This document shows positions 36,812 through 49,310 of a stretch of 64,000 nt of DNA, piece by piece. Location of the stretch: the NCBI RefSeq assembly GCF_033439725.1, contig NW_026944386.1, positions 310,001 to 374,000 on the forward strand, given 5' to 3'. The notes beneath the pieces are model-generated. The model had not been told where the DNA came from, did no database searches, and was given only the letters and a program-made list of their open reading frames with translations. Made by a program: the position numbers and the translations under genes. The stretch is from Neurospora tetraspora. Lineage: Eukaryota; Ascomycota; Sordariomycetes; Sordariales; Sordariaceae. Within the stretch, counting starts at the first letter, position 1. Each line of letters begins with the position of its first letter.

Positions 36812-37009
36812 GATATCCTTTCTGCTCCATCGACTCCGAAAAGTCACCGGCACGGGCATCAGTACGGGCAGCAGCAGCAGCAGCAGCACGGGTCGCAGCA
36901 TGGACCGCAGCAGCAGCACCAGCAACAGCAGCCGCGGCAGCAGACAAGGCCCAGAAAGGGAAGCTGGTTAAGTCGATTCTCGGGGTCAGGAGGAGGAGGG
37001 GATGAGTAA
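36812..37009 (+). other. In-frame 65-codon continuation after the eIF2B gamma stop
   Basis: Directly after TAG (36809-36811) the same frame runs to TAA at 37007-37009. It encodes a His/Gln-rich stretch (a CAG run at 36869-36886) followed by a basic-aromatic end (R-P-R-K-G-S-W-L-S-R-F-S-G-S-G) and has no ATG of its own. A 65-codon opening in GC-rich CAG repeat DNA can arise by chance, so this is weaker than the spt20 case. Confidence 0.4.
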
Positions 37010-37859
37010 GTGCCAAGTGGCATGCATTGCTTGGAATTGGTTAGTTGAGTGGTTGTTTGAGTACACACATACATACCCTTTAAAGGTTCTAGGTTATTCC
37101 AAAAGTTTTTCATTTCCTCCTCTGTCCCAGGAGAACTGCCCTAGTGGGCGGCATCGCATGGATTGCTTTTCGTTGCTATCAAAGCCTCTTTGAATCACAG
37201 AGTAAGAGAGGGCATTGGCATTGCCTTGCTTTGGTATCGTAAGTCCTACGTTGTCAGATTAAGAGAGGGAGGGCATTGCTGGAGGGGGGCACATGAACCG
37301 AGACCGATGAACTCAAAAGAGTTGAGCTATCGTCTTTTTTCTTGCCTTAGGTACACACCACATCCGCTGCCTTATGCTTCGCGAAGCATCAAGTTGAACG
37401 TCTCTTTACACAGTCGACATGTGTTTTATGGGCGAGAGAGAGAATCGTGGGAATAATACCAGTTGCGTAGTGCTGAAAGTATGAGTGCACTTCACTTGTT
37501 GACTACCTCTATTGTCCAGGCATGTCCCATGAGGAGGACTCCCGTCTGGATTTTGCTCACTAGCTTAGCTTTTGTAAGACAAATGTACATTACCTAGATA
37601 GTCTATCAAGATAAGTACCGTACTGTAACTGAGACCTACACATTGCTATCTACCGTATCTTTGCTGGTGTTACCCAACTAGCGATCACCCAACACATGAT
37701 GTTAGAGCTACCAAGAAGACTCACGTTCTTAGCCTTACCTAATAACCAAACCTACAGAACTCCTCCTTGGCATCTGGCGAGCTCACCGCTCTATCTACTT
37801 ATGTACACACAGTATATATCACAGGAGGGAGGAGGTTACATCCAGCCAGACACAGGCAC

Positions 37860-37938
<79 letters not shown>

Positions 37939-39670
37939 AACCCATCAGCCAGTTCCCCTTAAGAAAGAGGGGGGAGGCCTCCCATTTACATATGTAACGC
38001 ACGTTCGGCATGCATGCAGCCTCACTCATCCTTCCACATTCGCATGATGTTACAAGAACGTCGATGTAGGTACGAAGATTAGGTAATGCACAAGTCGTGG
38101 CACCTCTTTCACCTCTTTCACCTCTTTTATTATTCAACCATTCCCATCCCCATCCCCATCCATCCGGAAGTTTTAGTAGTAACACTTCTTCGAGAACTAT
38201 TTGAAATTTGCCCAGACAAGCATCGCATAGTTTGTCATAGGCATAGGTTGACATCGCTAGACTAGACTAGGCAAGGAGGTGAGAGATGACTGAGCAGCGC
38301 TCAACATATACATATACCAATTTGCTACAATAACCGCCGCGGGCGTACAATACAAATACACAAATACCTTATCTATTTGACTGCTGTACCTAGGTAATTT
38401 CGAGAAGAAGGGAGGGGAGGGGGATATCATCTGATAGATAGTAGGTAGTGGAGAAGGCAGGGCAGGGCAGGGCAGGGCAGGCACAATGAAGGAAGACGAG
38501 ACGAAAAGGGGAAAAGAACATGAGTGCATCTCGCGTGTAGGTACGATGGATGCACAACAAAAGCGGGAGGCGGAGGCCCAAGCCCCTAGGTAGCAAGGCT
38601 GGCTGGCGACTGAGTTAGTATAGCATCGCTGGCTGAATGGCGTTTCCGATGATGCGATGCATGCCATGTTCAGACCTCGTGGAAGGTGAGGATATGTGTA
38701 ATCGGTACAATTTGAATGAGGGAGGAGGATGGGGGTTGGTACTACCACCCAGAAAGCACCCAGTGCTCGTTGAGGTGGGTTTGAAATCCCATCCATGGAT
38801 AAGGATAACGGACGGCATGGCAGTGACGTGACGTGACGTGCTATGTCGCCTAGGTATGGTGTATGATGATCCTGAATGGAGGGAAAATGGGGGAAATCCG
38901 TTGCATACCTACCTTAGTTAAAACTTGTAATACGTCGTCGACAGACCTGTAAGAACCCCTTGGAGAGCCACGGAGTCGACTTTGAGGCTTTACTACTTTG
39001 TTTACTTCATAGTAGTCTAGTTCTCTTGGATGGCCTAGCCCAACAAGCCCAAGGATGGATGACGGGCCTTGATGGCATTTGATGTTTGGCGTTGGGCGAT
39101 CATGATCGTCACCAGGGTTTTCACTAATCCTCTTCTTCAAGCTGTGTAGTGTAGTGTAGGTGTGACGCTGGATGACCTCGTCGTTCCACAAAAAACCTTC
39201 ACAACCTTGACGACCAGTCAAGCCACCCATGTTCCAGGGCTGCAGTTCTTTGTGAAGCAGGGCGTGGTGAAGCCATTGGTAACAGTAACTTTTCCAACTC
39301 GGCCTGCTTGGCCCATAAATAACGGTATGCTAAAAATTAGGCAATGCAAATGCCGGACGCTCGCCCGCCGATCTGGATCTTAGTGTATACCTCTGGGATG
39401 GTGTCAACAGGCCCACGTGTTTGAGCACCCAGAGGGCCCGATTGATCTAGGGACTGGCCTGGCCAGCCAGCCTTGGGAAGATGTTGATGCCATTTTGGTG
39501 AGATGACGGGTGTCTTTCCAAGCTCGCCAAGGAACAGGAACCCCCCAAATTTCAAAGACGAACCGAATCCAACGGAGGCATGTCGTCTGGTGTGGAGACT
39601 GGGAAATGTCCCGTAAAATGGGAGTTGCTTATTCCGCTTACAACCTTGGCGTGCACCGCCTCGCTCCCTC
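37010..39670. other. Intergenic region right of eIF2B gamma
   Basis: This 2.7 kb has no supported gene; frames up to 179 codons (38257-38796, minus) lack domains. It contains the (GGCACA)n minisatellite, a (GGCAG)n run near 38456-38480 and AGACTAGACTAGG-like and TACCTAGGTA-type words. Composition drops to AT-rich at about 39670, the edge of the repeat block. Confidence 0.5.
37853..37937 (+). repeat. (GGCACA)n minisatellite, about 14 copies
   Basis: Almost perfect 6-bp tandem repeat of about 85 bp. It leaves all frames open (Thr-Gly, His-Arg on this strand; Cys-Leu on the other), which explains the artefactual open frames over it. Confidence 0.95.
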
Positions 39671-41161
39671 CTCGAAAAATAATGGAAAATGAATCATTTA
39701 TCCTATATAACATAAGGTTTATTAGCTGCGTGCAATAAAACTAAATGTACTACTAGAATATGCGCGCGGTTCATGATACAACACAATTACACTACTATTC
39801 TTTTATATACTTTCGTACAACTTTAGTAATAAATAGAAGGTATTTAAACAATATGATTCCTATTATTTACGACGAAATTGCTAGTATTTTAAGATAGTTA
39901 CCAGTATTATACGAAATTTGGTGTATTGCGGTAGTAGAGGTGCAGCAATTTTACCGCTAGTACGGTTACCTCCTAGAAAATAATTTATATACTAGTATTT
40001 CTCCTAATACGTATTCTTCTTATTTACCTTTCTACTTCTTCTTATATAATTACTTTCTACTAGTCACGTTAGTACTACTACTCCCCTTCTTTGAAGTTCG
40101 CCGTCGTCGCTATGGATTAAGAATAATAATAATAGTATATCGATGAGGGGATTTAGGAATAGGGAATCGATAACCCTTAATACTAGAACGTTAACCTAAT
40201 TACGGTAGCTATTCTAGGTACGCTCGTCGGTCTCGTATATATTGACGAAGAGGATATAATTCCCTCCGCCGTAGACGACGCTGCAGTTATTGCTTAGATT
40301 ATAAATATTAAATTGGAGAATATTACATATTTATTAGGAATCGAGCTTCTAGAGGATTATAGTATTAATTTCCTTATTTCCCTTATTTATAGATATAGAT
40401 TAACGATTTCTAATTATTCTAGAAATCATACGTCCCTACCGCTTCGCTATACTAGTACCCCTAGTATTAGTACTAGTATAAGGTACCCAGCCTAGCCTAG
40501 TTACTATCGATATTAGATAACCTCGAGCCTATATGGGAAAGATTTTTTAAATTAGAAGAGCTTATTATATTCGTATTTTAAGACGAAGCGGATAAATATT
40601 AATATTTCGTCGATAATTTTTATTCGCCTAACAGTAAAATACGTCCTCCGGTTAAAAAGAGGGAGTATACCGTATAATATTATCGGTATTTATTTTACGC
40701 GCGTAAATTAAAAAAGGATAAGAAAATTAACCTATGAAAGAATTTACGTGCTAAATTTTTTTACGTACTTATCGATTATTTAGTAATTATATTACGCGCT
40801 ATATACTTTAATAATTATCTTATTTTTTATTTTTTTAATAAGGATAGATAGGTACTTTATTATTATAAAATACATTCATTAAATTAAACGAAGCGAAATT
40901 TAACTATTAAAATAGCGGTTAAAAATAATATTGCCCGTAGCTTCCTACTAGCAGTTATTTTTCGTACCTTACTAGATAGTAGTAGCCGAGACGAGAGTGC
41001 TTGGAAATGTTTGAAAGTGGCCGGAGGCGGCTACTTAATTAAGTAAAACGTCGTAAACGTACGTATATTATACCGGCTTATAAATTTAAATCTTTATTGC
41101 GTAGGAAAGGCTTTTATTATTAAGGCTTAAATCGATTAAATAGTATAGTATATTACGGGCT
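39671..41161. other. AT-rich decayed DNA left of element A, unclassified
   Basis: RIP-like composition begins abruptly at about 39670. Some lysine/tyrosine-rich reading is visible on the plus strand near 40530-41100, but no family could be assigned. The sequence was contiguous with 60602 onward before element A inserted, as shown by the GGGCT duplication (41157-41161 and 60602-60606). Confidence 0.5.
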
Positions 41162-41383
41162 TGTTATAGGGTTAGCCTATAATATTCTCGTACTGCCTTG
41201 ACTACCTCGTATGCTATGCCTAAAGCATAATAATCACGTGCAGCTACACGTGTACGCGTGCACGGACTAGCTTACTAGGACTCTCGCCTATATAGCCAGT
41301 CCTCTACGCACACCTTCCTTTCCTCTTCTCCGCACAATAACGCATATCTTACCCTATACCTAATAGTACCTCGCTCCGTAATA
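41162..41383 (+). repeat. 5' LTR of element A
   Basis: 222 bp beginning TGTTATAGGGTTAG and ending CTCCGTAATA. It aligns along its length with 60236-60601 apart from the 144-bp insertion there. It includes a TATATAGCCAGTCC segment, a plausible LTR core promoter. Left flank GGGCT is the target duplication. Confidence 0.9.
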
Positions 41384-44300
41384 ATTTATTATACTTTATT
41401 ATTGCGTTACACGCGCTTAAAGAAGAATTTAATTAATTAATTAAATTCTCGACCAATCGTAGATTTCGTACCGCGACCCTTTATAATTTAAGCCCTTATT
41501 AATAGGATAAGTATAAAATTCGACCCCAATATCCCTAAATTTAAGTTAAAAGTTAATTAATTAAGTAGTTAATCCTCTTTCCCCTCTTATTTCTAAAATA
41601 ATAATTATAAAAAATTATTAACATTACAATTAATTTAACGATTAATATCAGACGTTCTAATTATTATAAATAATTTTATTATAATTATTATAATCAAAGC
41701 CTTCTAAGTTTCTAACCCTATAAATTAAGCGATTTATAATAATTTCGTAAAAGTATTTACGAATTTTAATAATAATCCCTTTATTAGCTTTCCTTCAGTA
41801 TTAATTATAGAATACGCCTTCGCTTTCGCGATTGTTTCTGTCTTTTGCGACGTAATTATTACTTTAAATTATTTAATTTACAACAATATTATCAAAGTCC
41901 GCGATTACGCCTAAAAAATAGAGGAAGAATTAGAAGATTCCTAAAAGGAGGTCGCTAAATTCAATAGTAATTTAATTATAATAGCCTTCTAATATAAATT
42001 TAAGACTAATGAATAATATAAAAATCGCTGTTTTAAAATAATTATTCATTAATTTTAAAACTAATGTTAATCTCGTTTTTTAAAAATAATACAAGAAGTA
42101 CATTAAAACTATTAACAATTTCTATAATTAATTAAAATAAATTAATATTATTAACTTTACGTACAATCCGGTTTAAATTTCCGTTCTTAATAACCCCGGC
42201 CATTTAAACGATTTTAATATATTTATAACTACCAATAATAAACAGTTAGTATTATCCCATTCGTACGTCCCGCTATTAATATTAAAAGTAATACCCTTCT
42301 AAAGCGCGAAGAGCGTTATTACATTTAACGTATAAAAATTAAACTATATTAAATCGATAAAGCCGTTTATTTCGTGCTTAAAATCAAACGTTTTTTATAT
42401 ATCGCTAAATCCTTAAAGGGTACGCTTTTTTCAACTATTAAATCGGATTTAATTATAATTTTCCAATATTCTACTAATAATATTAAATAGAAATAGAAAA
42501 TTATAATAGACTTCTTCGCCGAGCTCGATACTAAATACAATAATATTAACTTTATTATCTATATTCGCTACAAATTAGACGAGTTAAAAATAATTTAAAA
42601 TATACGCTAATAAACCTTCGAAAATTAATTTATTTTATTCGTTAATCGTTATAAATTAAACAATATTATTAAATTTTATTATTTCTATAATAAAATTATT
42701 AAGGAAATTTGGGCCGTTCTCGCTCTCTAATACCTTTAGCCTACCGATAATAATTATATAAAGTAATTTAAAATTACTTGGGGCTTCGCTTAAAATTTCG
42801 AAGATAATATTTATTATAATAATTTCGCTAACCCCTTCTATAAACCGAAATTACCTCTTCTACGTCCATTACGGATAAATATATTAATTAGGGTAATACC
42901 GCTATAAATATTAATAAAATATCCGCTACTAATATTACTTTATACGGTATAATTTCTTAAGAAATCTTTAATTATTATATTTAATTAAGCGTTTATACCC
43001 GCTACGGCCATTAAAGTTACTTTTCGGCCGTATACTATACTAATATTAATTTTAAGAAGGAGGTCCGTCCGCTTCGCGGTAAAAACGGCTTCGGTTGCAA
43101 AAGAGGTAAAAGTAATGGAAATAGCAGTAGAAGAAGCGGCGCCGCTTTTTGATAGGGTTAGTACGACTATAATTAATATCAATAGTATAATTAATATTAT
43201 CTAATTAAAAATTATTAAATTAAAACTATAAATATAGCCCCTACGGCCGCTTCAAATTATTAGAACGCTCCGGTCCTTATTTATTTAATTGTTATTTACT
43301 AACTCAGTTTCATTAACCTTATCTAGAGTAATAAAAATAATATCGTCGGTTAGTAAGGAAATATATAGCCTCTAAATTAAATTATAATTAGAAGTACAAA
43401 TCTATAGAATTAGAAAGAAAGAAGGGGAATATCCTTATATAATCAAATATAATCAAAATATATAAATTCTCTATAGATAATTATTATAAATATTTTAATT
43501 TATTAAATTTCTCTATTTATTTACTTAATAAATTATATAAATTATATTACTTTACCTTAATCAATAATAATTATATTACTTTCAATTTTATTAATAAACG
43601 TTTTATTTACTATTATTAATTTCTTTATTATAAATTAAAAACATTAAAAATCCTCTATTTCGCTAATAGAAGCCTAATTAAAGGCAATACTACCTACTTT
43701 TTTAAATTAATAATATAGGCGGGATTCTATTATAAAATTATTAATTTATTAATTTCCAATTTAATAAAGGATAATCCGGTTATGTTTAGCTACCCTTAAT
43801 TCGTTTATTACGCCCTAAATATCTTTTACTTTTACAATTCTTTATAGTTTACCTTGATATATAAATTACGAGACTATTTTCCAAAAGGCATCCCTAATTA
43901 TATATACTACATTCCTTTAAAATTTGGAGGAAATTATACTATTCCTTTTTTTAATGCGTCAGGTACTTACCTAATTCTTATTTATAAGAAGGCTTCCTAT
44001 AAAATAGTCCTAAACGAAAGGGAACCTACCTTTAAAAGAGAATTTAAATTCGATTACGTATACGGCTCTTAAATTAAAATTATATATTATATTTTTATTT
44101 CTATAATTATAAAATAAATAAATTATTAACGTTTTAATTACTTTCGTAATAAAGTAACTAATTACTTAAGCACTATATTAATTAAGAAGATTTTTGATAG
44201 TCTTAATTAAACTTTTATATTTTCAGTTTTATTAGAACGACCCTAAATACTTTATTTTTCTCTAACGCCCTAACGGGTAATTAGAAGCGTCCGTACTAAT

Positions 44301-45140
44301 AATACTGACTACTATACGTTAATTTACATTTATAATATACTTCGCGGTCCTATTAACTTTAATAATATTCGGGAATTACTAGTAGTAACTTTTAATTAGG
44401 TAATTAAGAGGTATAAATTTTAAATAATTTATATAATAAAGGCTTAAATAATAAAGGATATTAAAAGGATAAAAGAAAAGGTTAAAATAGAAGAAGAAGG
44501 AAGCGTTTTAAATTTTAAATATATTGATAATAAATTAATTAAAGAAATAATGATAGAAATACTAGTAGGAAGAGGAGGATAATATAAATATTTATTCAAT
44601 AGTAATTTTTATAAATAAATCGACGGTCTAATTGGAATTAGGGATAAAGAGACCTTCCGTACTATAAAAATTACTAATTCGGTATTATTTACAGGGATAA
44701 AAGAAAATTTCCTACGTTATAAAGCTATTATTAATAAATATTTTGCAACGGGTAGCATATTTTTAAATAAAATTATATTCGAAGATGTAACGAAAATTCT
44801 ACGAAAAAGCTAATAAATTATCAAAAACCGACGAATAAATTAAAGTAAAATTCCCTTTTTAATATTAGTATTACGTTAAAATATTTAAATAGGAGGGCGT
44901 TAAAATATTACCCCCGATACGTTCTTATAATTTTAAGATTGAATTCTACTCTAGAGTTATCTCGCTAGCGGTTTGAGGCTAGTTATTTAACCCTGATGAA
45001 TTAAATATTATTAAGAAATAGATTAACGATAATTTAATTAAAAAATTTATCCGGCTATTTTAATTTAAAGCTTCTTTTCTAATCTTATTCGTTAAGAAAT
45101 TAAGAGGCGGAGTCCGCGTTTGTATCGATTATAAAGGTAT

Positions 45141-45415
45141 TGTAACAGGTCTGCACAAGAAAAGCACAGCGTATAGTCGTATGGTTGAAATACTATATTT
45201 GACAAGGAAAGCAAGAGAGGAAAGACTGTACTAAAAGGGTGCAGTCGAAAGAAGGTTTTGTGCAACCAGTGCCAAGACCGCACGGGCTAGGCAGTCATGC
45301 GGGTTTAGCCAACTAGAAGGCTCGCATCGTAGTTTATTGGCTTATTGGGCCGGTAGGCTATAGGATACGGCTTAGCAATAGTTAAACTTAACCCCTAGGC
45401 TCTAGCCCTATAATA
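45141..45415 (+). repeat. 5' LTR of element B copy 1
   Basis: 275 bp, starting TGTAACAGGTCTGC and ending CTAGCCCTATAATA, matched over its full length by 46746-47020. Confidence 0.9.
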
Positions 45416-46745
45416 TTACTCCCCTATTCCCCCTTAGGAAGTTCAGTCTACCCCTCTTAAGAGCGTAGTCTACCGCACAAAGTATTAAGTAGCTAATTAT
45501 ATAAAAATGACGAAATCTATCAACAACCGCTCCCAACCAAATGCCTATTTAAACGGGGAAGAAATCAATAACACTAAGAAAAGTATTTACACTAAGCCCC
45601 CAAATAAACGCTACACGACTACTTACCTCCTACCCAAATCGGTAACGATGCGCTTATCGCCTACCCTTATAAAGCTACGCTATAGCTTAGCACTAAGACT
45701 AAATTCAGAGACATTTCTAAACCTTACCTATTAGGGAACCTTTTTTGCCGTGTTATATTAATAATCTATAACGGAGACAATTAGATCAAAGCTATTACCT
45801 AATACTTCGTAACGCTCTACTTCTCCTACTAATAGTCAGCTATTATTACCACCGTGACTATGCCTTCTCAATATACTTCCCTCGCTAGGAACGACCTTAA
45901 TAATCCTTATACTTACGAAATATAACGTCTATTACCCTCCTACGGTTACGTTTTGTAGTAGATACTACTAATAATATAGCTAGGCAGCAAAGGGTATTGC
46001 TTAGTTTGAGAGCTCCTCCTCTTAATTATTATCGTTGTAACCGTTCAAATCTCTACCGGGTCGAAATAGACTAGCTTTATCTTATATAATTAATATTACT
46101 CTTTAGATTAGAATTATTGCTATTATTGTCCTCTCTCCTCCTCTATCTCCTTATTCGAATAGAATTTAGAGCTTCTCTAGCGACGCTGATTTGGAATTTC
46201 GAACGTTTTTAACCAGGTATGCTTAAGGGAGGTAGAGGCTAAAAGAAAGGGGTATTGCCATTGAAGACAATATACGAAAAGGTAGGCGATGAACTTGTAT
46301 TATAAAGAGCGAGTCTATCTACGTAGAGCTTAGCTTGTACGCTCGGAATTTTGGTAAAGAATTAGTACTGTTATTAAGAAGGACGGGGGTCTGGGTAGTA
46401 GTTGTAATCGAGGTTAATCGTAGGCGAACGAGCGAAATCGAACGAGAAGAGTATTATTAGAGGTTGTGAAAGCGGAAGAGAGAGATTCTTTTGGCGTGCC
46501 GGCGAGAGAAGGGCAACGCTAGCGCGAAAGACGTGGAGGGGAGGTTTTCGTTGGGGAAACGAAAGCGACAAGAAGGATAGTATTACTACTGGGGGAGACG
46601 AGAATAGTAAGGAGGTTATCGTTGCGGATAGGAGCGATAGTGGGTGTTGCTGGAGGAGACGAGAGTAGTACGGAGAGGGAAACTCTTTGGGCGTGCCTGC
46701 GAGAGAAGGGTAACGGTGTTAATTTGAAAAGAGGGTTAAATATAA

Positions 46746-47020
46746 TATAACAGGTCTATACGCAAAAAGCACAGCGTACAATCGTATAGTTAAAATGCTA
46801 TATTTAATAAGAAAAGAAAGAGAGGAAAGACTACACTAGAAGGGTACAGTCGAAAGAAGGTTTTATGCAACTAGTGCTAAGACCGCACGGGCTAGGAAGT
46901 CATACGGGTCTGGCCAACTAGAAGGCTCGCATCGTAGCTTATCGGCTTATCGGGCCGGCAGGCTGCAGGACACGGCTTGGCAATAGCCAAGCTTAACACC
47001 TGAACTCTAGCCCTATGACA
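46746..47020 (+). repeat. 3' LTR of element B copy 1
   Basis: 275 bp, ending CTAGCCCTATGACA, followed by the GGTAT target duplication. It is less AT-shifted than the 5' copy in its right half. Confidence 0.9.
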
Positions 47021-48951
47021 GGTATTAATAATATAACTTTAAAGTCCTGCTATTTGTTGCCGCTGATTAAGGAGACTTTTAATGTCATTTATTAGGTTAA
47101 AACTTTTATTAAGTTCGATATTATTATTACTTTTAATTATATTTATATTAAATGGGGCTATAAATAGTTGATTGCTTTTATTATACGGTTTGGTTTATTC
47201 GAATCCTTAATTATATTATTTAATTTATAAAGCGCGTTAAGTACTTTCTAGAATTATAGTAACGATATTTTGTATAATATTTTTGATATCTATGCGATTA
47301 TTTATTTTAATAATGTCTTTATTTATTCCAATAATATTAAGGATTACGAGTAATACATTAACGATATTTTCGATTATTTAGTTTAGGTAGGCTTTAATGT
47401 TAATATCGATAAGTGTGAGTTTTATACTATACGAACGAAATATTTAGGTTTAATTATTATTCTGGATGGTATTGAAATAGATTTAAAGAAAATTAAAACT
47501 GTTATTAAGTAGGCGGCTTCGGAGTTTGAAAAATCCTTGTAATCTTTCTTAGGGTTTATGAATTTCTATTGACGGTTTATACGAGATTTTTCTATTATAG
47601 CTATACCGCTCTACGCGTTTATTAAGAAGGACGCCGCTTGGATTTAGGATAATGATTATTAGTTTACTTTCAAAGTATTAAAAGTAGCCTTTATTAAGGG
47701 TCCTATATTAAGGATTTATAATTAAATTAAGAAGACGGTAATCGAAATAGACGTATTGAATTAGGTTGTGGGCGGTATTTTGTTTTAATACGGGGATAAT
47801 AGCGTACTATATTTAATAGTTTACTTTTTAATTAAATATATAATTTAAAAATATAATTATAATATTTATAATAAGGAATTCTTTGCTATTATTGAAGTAT
47901 TAGAGGAGTGGAGGCTAGAATTCGAAGGAATTTAATAGCCTTTCAATATTTTAATAGATTATAAGAATCTATAGACTTTTACAATTAATAAATAATTTAC
48001 CTAGCACTATATACGGTAGTCCTAATTCTTGTCCCGTTTTAACTTTTTTATTAAATATACGCCGGGTTCTAAGAACTTCCGCCTAAACGCGTTAAATTGT
48101 AAATTAAACGACCGCCCGGACGATATAGAAAACGATTAATTTATAGTTAGGAAACGCCTGCTTCTAGACCCCTCTTAGTTCGAAAACGGTTACTTCTCTA
48201 ACGAAGACCCTATTATAAGCTTCTTTTTATACCTATTAAGTATGAACAACTTCGATAATAATTTAATTAATAATTTAATCTACATTAGTTACAAGATATC
48301 TGGTTTTTTATAAGAATTTATTTTTTACTTAACCGACGAAATAAAGCGCTAATAGTTATTAATTATTAAAAAAGTTTTTTATTACGTTTTTTCGGAATAT
48401 TACGCTGTAAATAGTATTATAAAATAGTAGGATAGGGTAATTATCGACCCTTACGATAAAGAATTCTAACTTTAGCTAATTAGCTATTAATATAATTTTC
48501 CTAATATAGGCTATTTAAGTTGCAATATTATATATGATTTTTTATAATACGAATTTTATTGAGAAGGAATATATAACGACGTAAGGACTTTTTATAAAAG
48601 TTGCCTCCCTTACGTAAAAATAAAACTATTAAAGTAGGGTTTAGCCGGATATTTTAACCCTATAGCCGTCTCCTTAGTACTATAGAGGAAGGTATTTATT
48701 AATTACATTATTTTATTATTAAGAAGTATCTATCTTAATTAAACCTTTAAATATATTGCTATTATCGTTAATTAATTAATTGAAATACGGTACTACATAC
48801 TTACAGTAACTTTAGAAGCAGAGGAATTTGCGGACTATTTTATTAACTATATTCATTTAATTTATAGCTTATTAAATAGTATTTTATTTAATAGAGGTAC
48901 TTAATTAATATTAGGTTTTTAGGCTACTTTTTATAAAAGATTATTATTACG

Positions 48952-49310
48952 TGTCGGGATGGGCTGGTGTATATTTGGTATTCTGTGCCGGACGTTAGTC
49001 CGGTCCGGCAGTGCTAGATATAATATTAGATATAGATAGTTATTCTCCCTCTTTCCTCCTAAAGGAGAGGGTTAATTAATTATTTATATATAATTAAAAG
49101 TACTTGCTTAGGGAAATTATTTATTGACTTAAAATCTTAAGTTGTGCTTAGTTAATTTCGATATTATTGAGTTCGATATTAATCCTAGTGTCGAGCCCGA
49201 CCTTGTCGATTTTAGCGTAGGATTAGAGGCTAAATTTATTACGGTCGATTTCGACCGTACTAAGGTTAATTAGCTAGGTATAAATAGTAAATATTAAATA
49301 CTTTGTAATA
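48952..49310 (+). repeat. 5' LTR of element C
   Basis: 359 bp starting TGTCGGGATGGGCTGG and ending CTTTGTAATA. It shares the GCCGGACGTTAGTCCGG palindromic word with the 3' copy. Confidence 0.9.

Larger units (their letters stand above)
45141..47020 (+). mobile_element. Small LTR element B (copy 1), nested in element A
   Basis: The 1,880-bp element has 275-bp LTRs at 45141-45415 and 46746-47020 and perfect GGTAT duplications at 45136-45140 and 47021-47025. It sits inside the reverse-transcriptase region of element A. The internal part is only about 1.3 kb, too short for gag-pol; it holds one short frame (45507-45734) with no recognised domain and GC-richer sequence on its right. It is therefore a non-autonomous, TRIM-like element, diverged between LTRs mainly by transitions, as RIP would cause. 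A second copy is at 62864. Confidence 0.85.

Noticed and set aside
26735-37009. TAG reassigned to glutamine in this genome
   Set aside because: Other genes here end at TAG, and CAG to TAG mutation or readthrough explains the spt20 and eIF2B gamma cases more simply.
37696-38254. Thr-Gly, His-Arg and Cys-Leu repeat proteins
   Set aside because: Produced by the (GGCACA)n minisatellite, which leaves every frame open.
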